Positions 22,036-34,740 of a stretch of 64,000 bases of DNA are shown in pieces. The notes beneath the pieces are model-generated. The model saw only the letters and a program-made list of their open reading frames with translations, was not told the DNA's origin and did no database searches. The stretch spans positions 27,126,001-27,190,000 of the forward strand of contig NW_026947496.1 in NCBI RefSeq assembly GCF_034190915.1, written 5' to 3'. The DNA is from Cavia porcellus. Its lineage: Eukaryota > Chordata > Mammalia > Rodentia > Caviidae. How positions within the stretch are numbered: the stretch's first letter is position 1; each line of letters begins with the position of its first letter. Made by a program: the position numbers and the translations under genes.

Positions 22036-23148
22036 TAAGGAGCATTGATCTAATCAGAATTGTGCATACCAACTTATTCAAAATACATTAAACAAGGTGT
22101 GATTGCAGAACAGTTACTAGCAAAACTACTGGGAAGACACACAGAGACTGTATATTCTACAGTGTCTGAACTTTTGTCAAAAGATTCAGTGAGCTACTAA
22201 TAGGTTCTTAAGGAGTCATATAACATATGCAACTTTAGAAAAACATCACTTATGATAACTGAGAAGATAAATCAATGGGTGGGGCACACAGCAGGCTGGA
22301 GCAGAGAGTGCTCTAAAGAGTCGATAGCAATGAGGCAGGTGAGAAACAGAAGGGCCAGAAGCAAATCAATAGTATTGAAACCACCTCCTCGGTGATTTCA
22401 TTGCTGGCTCACATTAATTAAGACCATCATTTAATTTACAATATATGCATCAATAAGAAAATGCCTTAAAAAGTTTTCTATTTCTATAAATATATTCCCC
22501 AAAAAAGGAAAAATAATATTTTGTCCATGGAAAAACATATCAGAGCAAACAGAAGGCCTTGTATAACCAGACTGAGAAATATGGTAACCCTCCACTCTAC
22601 CCACTTTGTCGTGAATTATTTTGTACAACAAGTTCAGTGCTGCATGCCGATATCATCCCTGCAAGGAAAAGAAACAAATAAATTATGTTCAGCCCCCAAA
22701 AAGGCACTTGTATTTTATGTTTTGTAGCTGGACCAGAAATGAAAATCACTTTTTTCAAATCTTAACAATATTACCAGCCCAAGGTTAAATTGAAGATATA
22801 TTTTAAATGAAAATCTTGACATCATTTGATGAACTCCTCTTACCCCTTACATGTTTTTTACCAATACTGACAATAAAAATTTGTTACACTACATAAACCA
22901 CAAACTTTAAAGTATGCAAATGGAACAGAAAAAATTACCTCGTCTATTTTGTGAGCAAAGTTGGAAAATAGTGGCAGTAGCTACAAGATATTTTGAGAAA
23001 CATTGTTGACATATTTCCCATGATGGACTTTCAATTATTTGCTCTCATTCCATCATAAATATTTAAAACGTCTTTAATTTCTTGTGACAACAACTAGGAT
23101 ATATGTTTATATTGTCCTCTTTTATGTTGGCTTACTCTAATAAATCAA
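22036..23148. other. non-coding, nothing recognised
   Basis: No repeat or coding signal recognised. Confidence 0.4.
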
Positions 23149-23525
23149 GATGTCTTGGTTATTTTTCTCTCAATGCTGAGACAAAATACCTGATGCCCAA
23201 AATTAAGGAAAGAAAGCTTTATTTAGCTTACAATTTGTGGAGGTTCTAGGCTGTTTTCCGTTGGATTCAAGGCAGAGTTGTGTGGCTGAGGGGCAACTGT
23301 TCACAGCAGTGGAAGGCAGCAAAATCAACAAGATCAAGGGGAGGAGAGTGACAGAAGGCTCTTTCTGTTCCTTATGGTGTAGGCAGGGTAACCATCCTAT
23401 GATGGGTGTAGCACTCACACCCATAATCTCAGCACTAGACAATGAATCAGTCACAAACTCTAGATTTAACCACCTCCAAAAAAGTCTGATGCTATGAGGC
23501 TTTGACACAAACCATGATACCAGAA
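23149..23525 (-). mobile_element. rodent MaLR LTR (ORR1-like), minus strand
   Basis: Opens 'tgtcttggttatttttctct' with 'gctgagacaaaatacctgat', then 'gaaagctttatttagcttac'; near the far end 'actagacaatgaatcagtca' recurs at 62.87 kb in another LTR. The overlapping 86- and 110-codon ORFs are LTR readings. Confidence 0.8.
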
Positions 23526-24435
23526 ATGATTCCACATCCTTGAACTATATTCCATTTCGTAAGAACACATGAGTTAAAATTAGATAAGCATAAAATTCCT
23601 TTTTTCCTACTCCTTTCTTCTCAGACACATTAACTGTAAGCTTCCTCTAATATTCCTCAAACTCACTTGTTTATCAAGCAAAGCTAAGTCTACTAACTTT
23701 GTGGCAATAAAAAAGAATGCCACCTTTACTAAATAATGTCTTAGAAAGCTCAAATCCAGAGCAGATTTGATAGAATTTTGGTGTCTGTACTCTCATAGTT
23801 GAAAGCAGGCTGCTTAATGAGTCTTCTAATTCAGCTAAACTCAGATGCAGTTATTTGGGACTGGGGACACAGTGTGTGAGGGGGACCTTTAAAAAAGTCT
23901 TCCTGTGTATAGAGTCATTTATTAAGTGCCTTATTTGCCCCATTGGAAAAACCAGTGTTCTTACACAGTAAATATATCTGTTGGCTTCATTCATCTCTTC
24001 CTAGGCAAATACCCTTTACAACTCAGTCACAAGGATGCCGGGGACCTCCATTTTCATAAATATCATGATCACATTTCTGGGATGGATTTTTAAGGAAGAA
24101 GATGAATGACTGGAGGCAGTGCCTAATCTATCCTGAGTTCATAGATGCTTTTGAGACTCAGAGACATAGAACAACATTTTAATTACCTCCTCTTAGACCA
24201 ATGCTAATTATCACACCTACCACTGATACCACAAACATGACTATTGAAAAGCATAGTGCCCAGATGTCATGTTATCTGAATACTCCAAAGTCACTGGACA
24301 TTTGTCATTTTCCTTGAGTACCACTGTTACCCTGTTACCACTCAAATCCGTTACTCTCAGCCTTACATCCAGGACTTTATAAGATCACAATACCCTTACA
24401 AATCTGTCACTAAATCATCATTACTCTATGATCAT
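23526..24435. other. non-coding, nothing recognised
   Basis: No repeat or coding signal recognised. Confidence 0.4.
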
Positions 24436-24439
24436 CTAT

Positions 24440-24560
24440 TACCTCTCTGACCAGATCCCAAGAAGCAGAATCCTATCTTTTCCATAATTAATTTCTCAGA
24501 ATCTACATACAATAGTAAATATTTAATAGACATTTTGTGAATGAATGAAATAAATAAAGT
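24440..24560 (+). mobile_element. L2 3'-end fragment, plus strand
   Basis: 'agtaaatatttaatagacat' followed by 'tttgtgaatgaatgaaataa' is the L2 3' end ('aataaatatttgttgaatgaatgaa'). Confidence 0.5.
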
Positions 24561-24699
24561 CCATGGGCAGATGAAAGGGTACATGAGTATATTAATGGAC
24601 AGTTACTTGGATGGGACTATACAGAACTTAAGAAAAATGTTTTTTTCTTCTAAGGGAATGGCAGTGAGATGTTGTCTAGAGCTTTATGACTGATTATAT

Positions 24700-24790
24700 A
24701 TTTTTATAACCTTTCATTCAGTATACATTTATTACATGCATTTTGTCAGTCAAGTACTGTACTAGGTGCTGAGTTTGAGAAGACAAGGTC
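24700..24790 (-). repeat. ancient L2/MIR-like fragment
   Basis: 'cattcagtatacatttatta' then 'agtactgtactaggtgctga' resembles the ancient repeat reading 'tttattgagcacctactatgtgccaggcactgt...'. Confidence 0.45.
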
Positions 24791-24844
24791 AATGGTGTGT
24801 CTGCCACATTGGAGAAACTATCCTGTCACTGTGGCTACTTGCCT

Positions 24845-24975
24845 GATATAACCATTACCACAACTGCTGTTATCATCAGAGTCATCATCATGGCCATCAA
24901 AGCCATCAAAACCAACACAACTGCAGACACCACCATCATAACCTCCAAGTATTCACCACCATCCAACCACTGTCT
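24845..24975 (+). repeat. cryptic trinucleotide-rich tract (CAT/ACC)
   Basis: Many imperfect ATC, ACC and CAT triplets ('gtcatcatcatggccatcaa', 'caccaccatcataacc'). It explains the Thr/Ile-rich 73-codon frame at 24797-25018. Confidence 0.7.
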
Positions 24976-26004
24976 ATTCACAACACTGATGGAAGAATTG
25001 CATGCTGATAAATATTGAGTAAGTTCTGAGGTCTTATATATTGAAGTAGGAGTAAGATGATGCTGATCCTAGAATGAAATTTAAGGGAGAGGGGAGGTAG
25101 AGAATCACATAGGGATTCAGAGATCTTTATTTCTCTGAAAATGAAATAACTTTGAGCAAGAAGACTGAAAGCTCCAATACATTGTGAGCTTACATACCTA
25201 CAGACTAGGGGAGGAAAGTACATGGGGACTGGAAAAGAAATTGAGACTCCTGAGAAAATTCATGGAATTTCCCTCACTGCAAAACGCTACTGTCAAATCC
25301 CAACATAAGGTTTTGGGGGCTATCGGAAGGAAAACACAGTCAAACTGCTTTTTAGTGTTTTAGTTCAATCATATCTTGAACTCTGTGAAACTCTGTGGCT
25401 AAAAGAATAAAAACAAAATAAGGTCTTGGACTTTAACATTAGAGAGAAGAAATGTCCATCCTTAAGTTCAAGAAAGTCACTCCATTTCCAGAAGTAAAGA
25501 CAGACTGAGCATTAGCGATTAAAAATAGGTATGATCCACATATACTATGAGGCTTCTCAAGATTGTTTGTTTACATGCACTCAATCATCAGGGTATAGAA
25601 ATAATTTTGTTCTCATCTTATTAATTGTTTTCTGTTTTTGTTTCACTGCTGTTGCTTCCATGGCTACAAGGTCTCAATTTCCATTTTTGCTTATTAAGGC
25701 CTGAAATTCAAAGTTTTCTGCATGTGTCAGATATTAAAAAACACAACTCAATCAATTGATAGTCAAAGCACAGTGTCTGTTTAGAACAATAGTTTATGAG
25801 TCTGCTAAGAGCTTTGTTACTACAGTCTATTTCTATCACTTACTTACTTCTGGAATTCCTCAGAGTTCTTTGTTCCCCTCACAAGCCTTCTGAACAAGGA
25901 AAATAGAAACATATTGATGTGCTCTAGGGATGGCCAATTGGTTGTACATTAAGATTATTTACATGGAATGTAGATTATATTGTATTATGACAGATTCAAC
26001 AATG
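24976..26004. other. non-coding, nothing recognised
   Basis: No repeat or coding signal recognised. Confidence 0.4.
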
Positions 26005-26440
26005 CCCCTGTATTAATTTCTATCTCTGCTGTAACAAACTGCCACAAACTTAGTGACTTAAATCAGCACAAAACTGTTTTCTAATGCTGCAGTTAAGAAG
26101 TATCAAATGAATCTTGCTTGGGTACAAAATGTTCCATTACTCTCTGGGAAAGGATCGATTTCCTTCTTTTTTTGACTTCTAACGTCACTTCACACTGTTG
26201 GATCAATGGCTGTCTTCCTCCATCTTCAAATACAGAAGCAGCAGGTTCATTTCTCACATCCTATCTCTCTGACCTTCTCTTTTCCTCCATCTTCCACATT
26301 TAAGAATCCGTGGGCCCACGTGGATAATCAGAGGTAAAGTTATTGGAAATCTTAATCTCTCCTTTGCATTATAACATAATGTTGCCAGGTATTAGGATGT
26401 GGGCATCTTTACAGCACCACTGCTCTGACTTTCAGAAGGC
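26005..26440 (-). mobile_element. MLT1-like MaLR LTR, minus strand
   Basis: Starts 'attaatttctatctctgctg' with 'taacaaactgccacaaactt' and 'agtgacttaaat' (reversed LTR 3' end), continues 'cttcctccatcttcaaatac', 'cctccatcttccacatttaa' and ends 'ccaggtattaggatgtgggc' with 'atctttacag'. All in the expected order. Confidence 0.75.
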
Positions 26441-28059
26441 ACCCTATGGTCCCAAGATTCATAATCAAAATACATTCACTCTCCCTCAACATCCCCAAAG
26501 TCTCAACACACTACACAATCAATGTAATTACATTACATAGTAATAAGCAGAGCAAACACCCACCTTGTTTTAATTGGCATTCAGTTTAAAGTGGTACCCA
26601 AAGTGAGATTGTTCACTGATGGGAAAGGGGAGAGAAGAGACAAACAAATCCATTTGATCCAGAATTTAGGAATTTGAAAAGATCACTGGTTAAAATCAAT
26701 TCCGGTCTTCATAGTATCGAAATATTTTGTTAGCACTGTTTTTCCCGTAAGTTCAGGAGTATGCAGCACCCTGATCACACTCATGTTTACACAAAGGACC
26801 ATGAGAATCCTGAAGAGCCTGCAAGAAATTTGGGCTCTCGAATCACTGCCTCCCATAAACTCACAAGGAGAGAGAAAAGTAGTCATAGTATACTTGGCGT
26901 TATTTGATTTCAATTCCAACTTTCATGTTAATTTTAGATTGAATTTTATGATTAAACACTTCATGGTTTGGTAACATTACTCTTTTCTTTTTATAGATGC
27001 TCTTCGCTACCATTTCCACATAACAGCATACCTACTCACCTTGTTTTTTTCAGTTCTCATGGTCCAGGGCTTTGTTCCGTTATTTATTTATGAGGTTGTC
27101 ATTTGAAATTTTGTTGATAAGTAAACCTGTACATATACATACTTGCATGTCAGTAAATGACTTTTCCAGTCTAGCATAAAGAAAAACATTGGCAAAGAAT
27201 GAATGATGTTGAGTAGAACAGTTTTTTCTTTGAAAATATTGGCAGACTAAGTTTTTCTGATTTGCCTACAATTGCAATTATATGTTGCTACACAAGAGGC
27301 ATATAAAAACTCTCTAGATTGTTCCAAGTAAAGGACAGAATGTATGAATTCCCAAATGAGAAAGATGATTATACAGCATTGCTAAGTGAAAACACAGTCA
27401 CAAATTACCATTATAAAATAGCTTACACTTCTAAAGTGTTTTTCAGTTACTAAGTGGTGGACACAATTGCAATCTGGCATTAGAAATATACAAAGTTTCT
27501 GGATTTTTTATTTGATAAGGCCATATTCTCTTTCTTTACGGTTCATCCTTAGCAAAAGCCCCTAAAAAGAATCCCTTGAATACTTTGGTAATTTTTTCTC
27601 TTGAGAAATACTTCTTTTAAAATGATTCCCAAAATTCACATTTCAAAATCCTTTAAGACCATGGAAAGTCTGCCCATCTTGACTATATCATTAGTGAAAG
27701 TGCATATTTCTCTTTTCCCTTGACCTTTGCCTCAAACTCCAGGAGAAGCAAACATAGTTCACTTGAAAGACATCTTATTTGTATTTGAAAAATAACACAG
27801 TAGTGAAACATGGGTGAACTTACTTGCCTTTTCCAAACCAGGATCTTTTTCTTACTCTTTCCTCACTTGTATTACTAAGCACAAAGAAGAAAAATGTTAC
27901 TTTTCTAATAGCATTACTAAGAAAGAAAACCCTTGGATTTCTAAGTCATTGCTTTAAGGAGAATTGCCCAGGGTATCTGCCCAGGGTTCATTATGAACAT
28001 GCACCTTGAAGTTTGCATAAGTAAGAATAAGCCTTCAGTTGCCAGAACAGTTAGTCCAC
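26441..28059. other. non-coding, nothing recognised
   Basis: Short overlapping ORFs (60-80 codons) have no family resemblance. No repeat recognised. Confidence 0.4.
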
Positions 28060-28465
28060 CTGTATTAATGCATTTATTGTTAGTGTAGCAAAACACTTGA
28101 GGTTGAGTAACGTAAAAAGAAGTTTGTTAAGCTCATGGTTCTGGAAGATTGAGGATATGGCACCACCATTAACTCACCTTTGGTGAGGACTTTCATGGTA
28201 GGTAGACATCACAGCAGTAAGAGCAAGTGTAAAAGGGGATATTACAAGTCAGGACAGGAAGTCAGACAGGGCCTGCAGTCCCAAGAAATGTGCATGAATC
28301 CCTTCCCAGGAGATTTCTCCAGTGATCTACCAGCCTCTCAATAAGCGCCACCTGTTAAAGTCCCATACATTGCTACACTCCACACTGAGTATCAAATCTC
28401 CAATGTACAAACACTGGAAAATCAAAATCACATCCAAATCATGGCAATACTTAACCTAATACAGG
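28060..28465 (-). mobile_element. MaLR-type LTR, minus strand
   Basis: 'ctgtattaatgcatttattg', 'gtagcaaaacacttgaggtt', 'agctcatggttctggaagat' and 'tgatctaccagcctctcaat' follow the reversed MaLR layout, with 'caaatcatggcaatac' at the far end. Confidence 0.6.
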
Positions 28466-29750
28466 CATGTATCCAAAAGTAAAGGCCATATGAGAAACAT
28501 AACATATATGCCTTTGGGTTGCTAGTCAGGAAGAAGGAAAGAAAGATAACTGATAATCGAGGTTACAACAGTGATTATTTGGGTTGAGCAGTGACAAAAT
28601 AAATGGTGAAAAATATTTATTACCATCACTCATGAGGCAAAGTATGCCCACTCAGCTGTAGCTTTAAGATTGAGGATAAGTAAAAGAAAATTTTAAGTGT
28701 CTATTGGCTGATACTAGTTAATAACATTTTGTGAAAAACAATTCCAATAAGAAAAATGAGTTATTTGAAAGACAATACTCACCAGAAATTTAGATTCTTG
28801 AATGATTTTGAAATTAGTTTAATTTTAGACTTCAAATAATAAAATAATTTTAAATGTCTTTGAATGAAAAAGGTCTCACTGCAACTTATTAGAAATTTTA
28901 TCATTAAACTGAATGATAAAACTCAGTTTAAGGATGAAATCTTTCCACACATTATGTGGGGTACCTTCAAGCTAACTACCACTTAGGAAGAGATATGAGG
29001 AAGAGGAAACAACAAAATAAAAAGTAAACTTGAGAATTTTTTCATTGAAAGAACTTTGATGTTGGTCACCAGCTGGACATAGAAAGCTCATTGTCAACCA
29101 TATTTTCGAAAGTATACATCCAATGAAACCATGTGACCTGATTTAAAAAAACTGTTGATTGAACCTGCCAAGCTTTTTCTGCTAATTAGAAGGTTGCAAG
29201 AGTTGTGCTATCCTTAGAATATAGACTCCAGTCCCAAAAAGAGTGACAGATGCTCAGGAATGAACTGCAGGATGACCCAGAGAACAAGACATGCAAGAAT
29301 ATTTCACCAAAAGATGTAGTAGGGTCTAATTACAGGAAATGCGAAACCTCCAATTAGACTGCTTGCAGAATAGCTGCCTAGTTGCATTCTAATATTACTA
29401 CAACCACTGATTATTCTATTGCTCCAATTGTTCAAATAGAAGCACTCTGGAATTAACTGAGATTTTTCTGTGCCTAGTCCACCATTGGACAGTGAAAATG
29501 GAAAAGTCAGGGCAAAATGACTCATAAATTAGGTTATGAGTTCATGCCATGAATGTCACCAATCAGAAGTGATGGGGAGGCCACAAAACCATCTAGGAAT
29601 TCTAGTTTTTATTCTTGCTGTAGAAAACACATGAGCCTGGAGTTGTCTTACTCGGAGAGCAGGTCAGAGAAGTCTACAGGCAAGGACTGAAGAATCCAAT
29701 AGTTAGTGACCATATGGGCATATTTCGACAAGCCCAAAGCTATATTTTCA
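28466..29750. other. non-coding, nothing recognised
   Basis: No repeat or coding signal recognised. Confidence 0.4.
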
Positions 29751-29754
29751 CCAA

Positions 29755-29835
29755 ATCACTTCATTTATCTCCTCAATAAATAGCTACCCATGTTCCAGAC
29801 TCTGTTGCTCTTAGGTGGAGTGGTACAACTAAATC
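29755..29835 (-). repeat. ancient L2/MIR-like fragment
   Basis: 'cttcatttatctcctcaata' then 'ccatgttccagactctgttg' resembles the ancient 'attgagcacctactatgtgccaggcactgtt' repeat. Confidence 0.35.
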
Positions 29836-30189
29836 ATATCCAGCACAACGCAAGTGAGATATATATGCTACCTCTGGTATGTCTCTCTAAAAGGTGTCTC
29901 ATGGCCTCCATCTCCCTCCTCCTCTTTTAGAAAGATCTCTGACATCATGTTCTCATCATGCGGGAACTGAAAGATAAGAATCACCCTGGATTCCCAGAGT
30001 AAGAGAAGGCCTCCAATCAGAAACGTATGCAATGGATTCTCTATGTGGAAATAAACCCTGTTGTATCAACCTGCTGAGATGGTGAGATTATCACCTCAGG
30101 TTAACACAATGGCTTGCTATAAAATGAATCTCTAATGATGTTAGAGAAAGACAAACAGCAATTCTTTTCAAAGAAAGTGTATAACTTCA
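29836..30189. other. non-coding; possible LTR remnant
   Basis: A 'gtggaaataaaccctgttgt' segment (about 30045) looks like an LTR polyadenylation region, but the rest could not be assigned. Confidence 0.3.
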
Positions 30190-31032
30190 AGAGTTTTAGC
30201 TGTTTTTCCTTCTAGTGGGTTGTTTTTGTTTAGCCTTTAGCTATGTGATCCATTTTCTGTTTAATTTAGTATATGTGAAATATGTCTAGATTCAGTCTTC
30301 TGCATCTAAATAGCCAGTTTTTCTAACATCATTTATACTCTTTCTTCAAGGTTATGTTTTTGAAGACCAAAAAGTTGAATATATGCAGGATTGTTTCCAG
30401 GTTCTCTCTTCTGTTCCCTAGATTCTATTATGTTTTTGTGCCAATACCATGCTGTATCCACTGTAGTAGCTTTGATATGTAATTTAAAGTCTGGGATTGT
30501 TATGTTTCCTGCTTTGCACTTTTTACTCAGGAGTCCTTTGGCTATTGGGTATCTCTTCTTGTTCCATATGAATTCTAGGTTTGTTTTCTCCAGTTCTATG
30601 AAAAATAATGTCAGAATTTTGATAGGGATTTCATTTAATCTGTATATCAACTTTGGATGGATGGCCCTTTTGACAGTATTGGTTCTGCCTATCCAGAAAT
30701 GGGATATCATCTCACTTTCTGATGTCCGCTTTCTTTTTCTTTTCCAGAGTGTTGTAGTTTGTGTTATACAGGTCTTTTACTTTCTTACTTAAATTCTTAA
30801 GTATTTGATTTTTTCTTGGTGCTATTGTAAATGGTATGTTTTCACCTAATTTTTCTCTCAGTGGGCTCATTATTAGTGTACATAAATGCTACCAAGGTTT
30901 GCATGTTAATTTTTTTATCATGTACATTACTGAATTTGGTTATTAATCCTAAAAGTTTTTTATGGATTTTTTAGGTCTTTTAGGTATAGGGTCATTCTTC
31001 TGTAAGTAATGATAATTGACTTCTTCTTTTCT

Positions 31033-31258
31033 TATATATGTTATATATAGTAAATTATAATTTATATAATTTTATAATTATATAAAATTTTATATATTTT
31101 TAATATAATTATATTATAATTTATAATATAATTATAATTAATGTTATATATTATATTTTAATATAATTATAATATATTATAATTTATAATATATAAAGTT
31201 TTATATAATTATAAAATTATATAAATTGTAATTTCCTATATATAATTATATATAATTC
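31033..31258. repeat. AT-rich expansion inside L1 ORF2
   Basis: About 225 bp of almost pure A and T ('tataattt' and 'ataattata' variants) replace a short 'taattgaata'-like stretch of the L1 reverse-transcriptase region; L1 sequence resumes on both sides. Confidence 0.9.
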
Positions 31259-31811
31259 CGTTTTCTTGCCTCGATGCTCTTACTAATGTTTCAAGTACTT
31301 TTTTGGACAACAGTATTGATTGTGACATCCTTGTCTTGTTCCTGATTTTAGAGAGGAAGCTTGTCATTTTTCCCCATTTGATATGACATTGGCAGTAGAT
31401 TTGTCACATGTGGCCTTTATAAGATGGACTTAAGATCCTTCCATACCTACATTTTTAGAGTTTTTAATCATAATATAATGTTGAATTTGTCTTTTCTATT
31501 GAGCTTGTTGAGATCTAATGAGATGATTGAATGATACTTGTTCTTGCTTCTGTTTATGTGATATATTACATATATTGATTTGACTGGGTTGAACCATCCT
31601 TGCATCATTGACATGATGTATGATCTTTTTGATGGTTTGTTACATTTTGCTTGCTCAGTATTTTGGTGAAGATTTTTATATCTATATTTATTGAAGAGAA
31701 GGGTGCAGAGTTCTCTTTTTTGGTTAGATCCTTGTGTGATAGAATCAGGGTAATACCTGCTTTCAACAATGACTTTGTAAGTACTCCTTCCATTTAAATT
31801 TCACTAATAAA

Positions 31812-31928
31812 GGGGCTGGGGATTTAGCTCAGCGGCATAAGCGCCTGCCTTGCAAGCAGGCCATCGTGAGTTCGATCCCTGGTACCAATAAAAAAGAAAA
31901 AGACAAAAAAAAAAAAAAAAAAAAAAAG
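31812..31928 (+). mobile_element. tRNA-Ala-like ID-type SINE, young, plus strand
   Basis: The head has a tRNA shape: box A 'tagctcagcgg', an anticodon arm CCTGC-CTTGCAA-GCAGG (anticodon TGC, Ala-like) and box B 'gagttcgatccc'. It is followed by 'tggtaccaataaaaaagaaa' and a long A tail. A perfect 15-bp target-site duplication, AAATTTCACTAATAA, flanks it (31796-31810 and 31929-31943). It lies inside an older L1. This is a SINE, not a tRNA gene: no CCA-acceptor pairing and an A tail. Confidence 0.96.
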
Positions 31929-32990
31929 AAATTTCACTAATAAGCCTGAGGAGTATTGCTTTTAGAGTTTCCCTGAAGTTTTTGTAGATTTCAGCCCTGA
32001 ACCCATTTGAACATGAGATTTTCTTCATTAGTAATTGTTTTGTTGTTTGTTTATTACCTATTGCTGGATTATACAGGATTTTAAAAAGTTCCTGGTTTAA
32101 ATCTTCTTAGTTTTGCTAATTTATAGGCATCTAGGAATATGCCAATTTCTTCTGAATTCCCTAATTAGTATACCAGCCTGTGAAGTAATTGTTAAGAATT
32201 TTTTTGAGTTCAATGGAATAAATTGCTATTTCACTGACTTTTAAGGTTTGTATTGAAAAGTCAACTGTAATTCTAACGAGATTTCCTTATAAATGATTAG
32301 TCACTTTTTGCTAACAATTTTTAAAATTCTGTTCTTGTGTTTGATTACCGGTATTTTAACTATGACATTTCATAAGAAATTTCTATTCTGTGCATGACTA
32401 TTTGAGATTCTATGTGTCTACTTGTCTATAAGTTAAATTCTTTTTCCTTATTTGGAAACTTTTCTACTATTGCTTCCTTAAACAGGTTTTTTATGCAAGT
32501 TTTACTGTCTTCTGATTTTTTTGTTAATTCTCTCAATCTTAGACTTTACTTTTTTGCATCATCTAGGAGATGTTGGGTCTATTTTTCATGTTTGTTTACT
32601 GTTGTTTTAGGTATCTCTTATTAATTGATAACCAACAAAAGATCTATCTTCTAGTTCTGACGCTGCCCTCACATTGTTCACTTTTGCTTTCTATACTTTC
32701 AAGAGAATTTTTAACCACCAAATTAATGTTTTAAGCCTCCTTATTGGCTGTGATTCTTTTCTGAGATAACCATGTATGTTTTGCATCATTTTGTGTAGTT
32801 GTTTATTTGTTTATTTATTTATTTTTAGTGTCTTTTGAAGGTTTGTATGTTTGATGATAATTTGCTTCTGGGACAATACCTATGCCTTGTATCTTCTGTG
32901 AACTTGCCAAATGCCTATTGATCTTTTTTGTTATCTCTCCTGACATCATTCCAAAGAATCTGAGTTTATAGCTTTTGGTTTCCTATCCTT

Positions 32991-34440
32991 CAGTGCCACA
33001 TGGATAAGCTTTAGAGAAGCTGGGAATTTGGGGCAGCATTTTTTTTGGCTTGTCCTATGAATCAGTTTTTCATTTCTTTGTTTTCTTTTGTGTGTTTTGA
33101 GGCTTGCACATTGATTGTAGTGGAAAATACTGCTTCTGGTATGTATAACTCTTTAGGTAATGTCTACTTTTTAGTGGTGTCCCCTGGGAAAGGCTGACTA
33201 GTGACCTTTGCCTCTTTTCCAGGATCTGACCACCTGTTTATTGAGATGGAAGATTGTAGTATATTCGACCCAGTAGACAGTTTTCTAGAGATGGGCCACA
33301 ATATTGTCAATGATTCCAAGGAAATACATGTATGTACATCTAATAAAATTCAGTTAATAACAACAGCTGTGCCACCTTGGCTGTAGTACTAAATCAGCAT
33401 CAATGATAGCATTATCTATTAACTGAATAAAATTCTAAGGACCAATAAAGTACCATATTTATTCTTAGAAAAGAGTGTTATAATTAATGTCTGAGCACTA
33501 AGACCAACCAAATATTGACCAACAGTAAATATCTACTAAATTGAACAACTTTACCTTTAAAAACAATGGAAGAGTATTGAATACAATAGTACACTGTTAA
33601 CTAGTTATGTAGAGATTCATGAAACTTAGTACTTATAATAATAAATGTAGAGTGGGTGAGGAACTGGCAAATAAAAACTAATATTGAAAGGAATTAAATC
33701 AATGGCGTATGAGAAAGAAGTGAGATATAGGTGTCCTATTGGTGAGTAAAAAAAATTAATAATGAAAGAGAAAACTCACAGGAAATAAAGAACAAGAAAA
33801 AGAAGAAAACAAATAACTGGTGAGCAAAGACAAATAATAAGCAATTAGAAAGAATAAAGAAAAATTTGAAAGAGAAAAGCAGATAAAAGAAACTAAAAAG
33901 GAAGAAAAAATTCCAAATCTACAAAAAAACCTGATGAAAGAAATATAAAAATAATACAAAATAGAAAATCAGAAGATTTCTGTGTCACTCAATGACTGGT
34001 TTTTTCCAAGATCTGAAGTCTTGCAATCCGGCAATGATAACTTTTTATACCTACCCTATGGGGTTTTTTTCTCTCCCTGCACCAGGTCCCCTCTGTCCAT
34101 TCCCCCAGACTATAGCTATTGTCCAAACTAAGGCACATCCTTGCTCCTGTTGGTGGTCAGTCCTCCAATCTATGTTCAATTTGGGCTGTGAGGTGAAGCT
34201 GAAGTAGACTGTTGAACTTAATGTCCACAGTCATGGGTGTGATTGCTGCCTTCTGTCCTGGGGACATTTTCCTCATTCAAGGTCAAGCTGATTGGTTAGT
34301 CCTCACCTCTGCTACCATGTGCTGTGGGGAAACAAAATGTAAGACCAGGTTTCAGTTGGTGGGTAGTCACAACCTTATGTCAGAGGTGCTGTGTGTCTGC
34401 AGGGGGCCTGCTTGCTCATGTTGAGTAGGAGTGCTGCTTG
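32991..34440 (-). mobile_element. probable 5' part of the same L1, minus strand
   Basis: ORF1-like sequence fades here into an A/purine-rich stretch (33640-33960) and then a GC-richer stretch (34070-34430). The L1 at 36-40.8 kb has the same order (A/purine-rich, then GC-rich, then its 5' end), so I take this as the 5'UTR. The 5' start itself is not recognised. Confidence 0.35.
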
Positions 34441-34589
34441 TACCATGCCTTCTTAATTTCTAAGCAGTTTTAAATACATACACATACAGAAAAACTAAAA
34501 ATAACTGGGTCCTCGTGTTATTAGCATTCACATTTTCAAAGACGTTTCTAGAAAGAGTTCGTAATACAAAGGAAATCAACTAAAAACCA

Positions 34590-34740
34590 TGTAGTGCTTG
34601 TTAAGTACCATACACTATATCACTAAAATTCTTAAATACCATGCATGCATTTCATCAATTACCTGTAGGGCTTATGGTTCTATTTTCCAGATGAAAAAGT
34701 CTCAATTTTTAAGAGTTAAGCACCTTAATGAGGAGGAAAA
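34590..34740 (-). mobile_element. MIR fragment, minus strand
   Basis: 'ggttctattttccagatgaa' with 'aaagtctcaatttttaagag' and 'ttaagcacctta' matches the reversed MIR core weakly. Confidence 0.45.

Larger units (their letters stand above)
30190..32990 (-). mobile_element. L1 retrotransposon, internally deleted, minus strand
   Basis: Read on the minus strand, 30300-32210 is L1 ORF2, reverse transcriptase and downstream. The 125-codon frame at 30333-30710 contains the L1 segment 'KTNLEFIWNKKRYPIAKG' and 'SKKCKAGNITIPDFKLH'. The catalytic YADD/FADD region falls near 30990-31008 and reads LTEE followed by a stop, so the enzyme is dead. At about 32215-32250 the sequence jumps to ORF1 (codons for the RNA-binding part and the coiled coil), so the endonuclease and the end of ORF1 are missing. 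A SINE (31812) and an AT expansion (31033) are inserted. Confidence 0.88.

Noticed and set aside
23203..23535. 110-codon minus-strand ORF
   Set aside because: Covered by an ORR1-like LTR; the frame is a by-product.
30333..30710. 125-codon minus-strand ORF as a gene
   Set aside because: It is a surviving piece of L1 ORF2; the element has a destroyed catalytic motif, deletions and a SINE insertion.
31812..31890. tRNA-Ala gene (also at 44104, 48021 and 60118)
   Set aside because: The heads have box A, box B and an anticodon arm, but the acceptor ends do not pair, an A tail follows, and target-site duplications flank them: they are SINEs.
31812..31890. Likeness of the SINE head to bacterial tRNA-Ala, suggesting contamination or transfer
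   Set aside because: The shared 'agcgcctgc.ttgca.gcagg' and box B are common to tRNA-Ala in general; the element is a dispersed rodent SINE with A tail and duplications.
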